Source: Fuerstiella sp.
GTDB taxonomy: Bacteria; Planctomycetota; Planctomycetia; Planctomycetales; Planctomycetaceae
Assembly: GCA_022843805.1 (NCBI GenBank)
Contig: JALHMY010000024.1
Coordinates: forward strand, 1 to 64,000
Length of the DNA: 64,000 nucleotides
Direction: 5' to 3'
The translations under genes were made by a program, and so were the position numbers. Below the pieces are notes generated by a model that had not been told where the DNA came from, searched no databases, and saw nothing but the letters and a program-made list of their open reading frames with translations. This document shows positions 63,041-64,000 of this stretch, piece after piece; the stretch's first letter is position 1, and each line of letters begins with the position of its first letter.

Positions 63041-64000
63041 ATGAAACATCTGCCCCCGGCTTCCTCGTTATTCCGGCACCGCATACTGCTGCACTTGATG
63101 TCCTTTTTTGTGCTGGCGGCAGCAGCATCTGCCATGGCAACTGCCGATGAGCTGGCACCCGTGCAAAAATTCCTTTCCGAAGGGCGACTGACAGACGCAT
63201 CCGATCACTTTTCCGAACTCCTGAAGACTAACGAAGCGGATCAGCAGGCTCGCTTTAGTCTGGGAGTTGTCCAGTTTCTTCAGGCCGTCGAAGGTCTTGG
63301 ATACGACCACTATCGCTACGGACTGCTCGGCGATCGGCGGCGTCAGATCACCTTTATGCGATTACCTGTACCAGAGAATCCATCCCCGGAAAAACTGAAC
63401 TACGAAAAGGCCCGGGCAATCATCAGCGGTTTCGTGGAACGACTGGGCATTGCCGAGAAAACTCTTGCGGACGTCAAACCCACCGGAGTCCTTCTTCCAC
63501 TGCAGGTCGGAGCGATTCGACTCGATCTGGACAGAAATGGAAAACGAACGAATGACGAAACTCTCGGTGCGATTATCGACAGCCTGCAGGGGCCCCGATC
63601 GGGCGCAGCAGCCGGATCGACGGCCGGACTGACGATTGCCTTTGATGATGCCGATGTGCTCTGGCTGCGGGGCTATTGTCATGTCATGTCAGGGCTTGGC
63701 CAGATTGTTCTGGCCTACGACTGGAAGGATCAGTTTGAACGCACCGCACATTTGTTTTATCCAAACGTCGAAACTCCTTATTCGTATTTGCAGGCTGAAG
63801 GTCCCGGCGTTGCTGCCGGCTTCAACCTTCAGAATATCACCGATCTGATCGCCCTGATTCATACAGTGAACTATGAGGTCACTGAGCCTGCCAGAATGCA
63901 GACTGCTCTGCAGCATTTCGAAACCGTCATCACGCTCAGTCGTGAATCGTTCAGGCTGATCGAAGCCGAAACAGACAATGACCGGGAGTGGATCCCGAAT
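63041..64000 (+). CDS. Secreted protein of unknown function (3' end beyond the window)
   Basis: This reading frame is open from ATG 63041 to the window edge (320 codons, no stop) and is absent from the ORF track because it is unterminated. The N-terminus has a signal peptide (LLHLMSFFVLAAAASAMATA). The following LAPVQKFLSEGRLTDASDHFSELLKTNEADQQARFSLGVVQFL is TPR-like. Later text (LLGDRRRQITFMRLPVPENP, LPLQVGAIRLDLDRNGKRTNDETLG with an EF-hand-like DLDRNGKRTNDE, AFDDADVLWLRGYCHVMSGLGQIVLAYDW) belongs to a planctomycete secreted family I cannot name. It lies 67 bp after rlmN. AGGCGAG lies 6-9 nt upstream. A periplasmic location is inferred. Confidence 0.8.
   Translation, partial: MKHLPPASSLFRHRILLHLMSFFVLAAAASAMATADELAPVQKFLSEGRLTDASDHFSELLKTNEADQQARFSLGVVQFLQAVEGLGYDHYRYGLLGDRRRQITFMRLPVPENPSPEKLNYEKARAIISGFVERLGIAEKTLADVKPTGVLLPLQVGAIRLDLDRNGKRTNDETLGAIIDSLQGPRSGAAAGSTAGLTIAFDDADVLWLRGYCHVMSGLGQIVLAYDWKDQFERTAHLFYPNVETPYSYLQAEGPGVAAGFNLQNITDLIALIHTVNYEVTEPARMQTALQHFETVITLSRESFRLIEAETDNDREWIPN

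Overview
The window reads as chromosome of a marine-type member of the Planctomycetota, probably Planctomycetaceae-like; the genus cannot be fixed from sequence alone. Evidence: planctomycete cytochrome C (PSCyt1/DUF1549/DUF1553) and Tat-exported DUF1501 genes side by side, a DUF1559 pseudopilin, a PVC-type dehydrogenase/heme protein, a bacterial tetrahydromethanopterin formyltransferase, many secreted proteins of unknown function, and dispersed palindromic repeats whose spurious ORFs read EGEAPAEP, SAGASPS or EYEYEY. Ribosome-binding sites are often weak, so several starts are tentative. No rRNA, tRNA, CRISPR array, transposase, integrase or phage gene was seen.

Layout. 0.4-6.7 kb: aspartate aminotransferase, a membrane-associated GTPase, a glycine-rich secreted protein, then a two-gene C1 unit (5-formyl-THF cyclo-ligase and formylmethanofuran:H4MPT formyltransferase). 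7-19.8 kb: glutaminyl cyclotransferase, HD-GYP phosphodiesterase, GluRS, two UDP-glucuronate-consuming enzymes (decarboxylase and 4-epimerase), sulfite reductase hemoprotein with an enolase-superfamily enzyme, an LRR protein, a Cys-rich lipoprotein and a sugar-isomerase-like TIM barrel. 20-27.8 kb: a PhyH oxygenase, a lone GspF-like membrane protein divergent from a pseudokinase/beta-helix protein across a perfect 59-bp palindrome, an MBL hydrolase, an AAC(3)-I-like acetyltransferase and a PEP-CTERM protein.

27.8-35.7 kb is gene-poor and repeat-dense. It carries a secretin-like secreted protein, a MauE-like/thioredoxin-like pair, a membrane-anchored secreted protein and a GT39-type glycosyltransferase. 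Between them lie at least seven kinds of repeat: hexamer microsatellites with conserved flanks, 75-145 bp foldback elements, and a family with terminal inverted repeats. 35.7-45.7 kb holds a beta-barrel protein, the DUF1501 + PSCyt1 pair, an arsenate-reductase-like phosphatase, a lipoprotein/DUF1559 pseudopilin pair and a His/Gly/Tyr-rich secreted protein.

45.9-52.2 kb is one gene of about 2070 codons. It fuses a polysaccharide deacetylase, a neutral-ceramidase-like hydrolase, a PVC-type dehydrogenase propeller, HEAT-like repeats, a c-type heme domain and a C-terminal beta-sandwich. After it come a CHASE4 histidine kinase and a REC-HK-REC hybrid kinase, then cysteine desulfurase and a SEC-C/TPR protein on the minus strand, a DUF4432 mutarotase-like protein, RlmN, and a secreted protein that runs off the right edge and is missing from the ORF track.

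The most notable items are the multi-enzyme fusion at 45.9 kb, the pseudokinase/GspF locus around the 59-bp palindrome, and the way dispersed repeats sit exactly on the 3' ends of genes: the stop codons of the formyltransferase and of the PhyH gene lie inside repeat elements.
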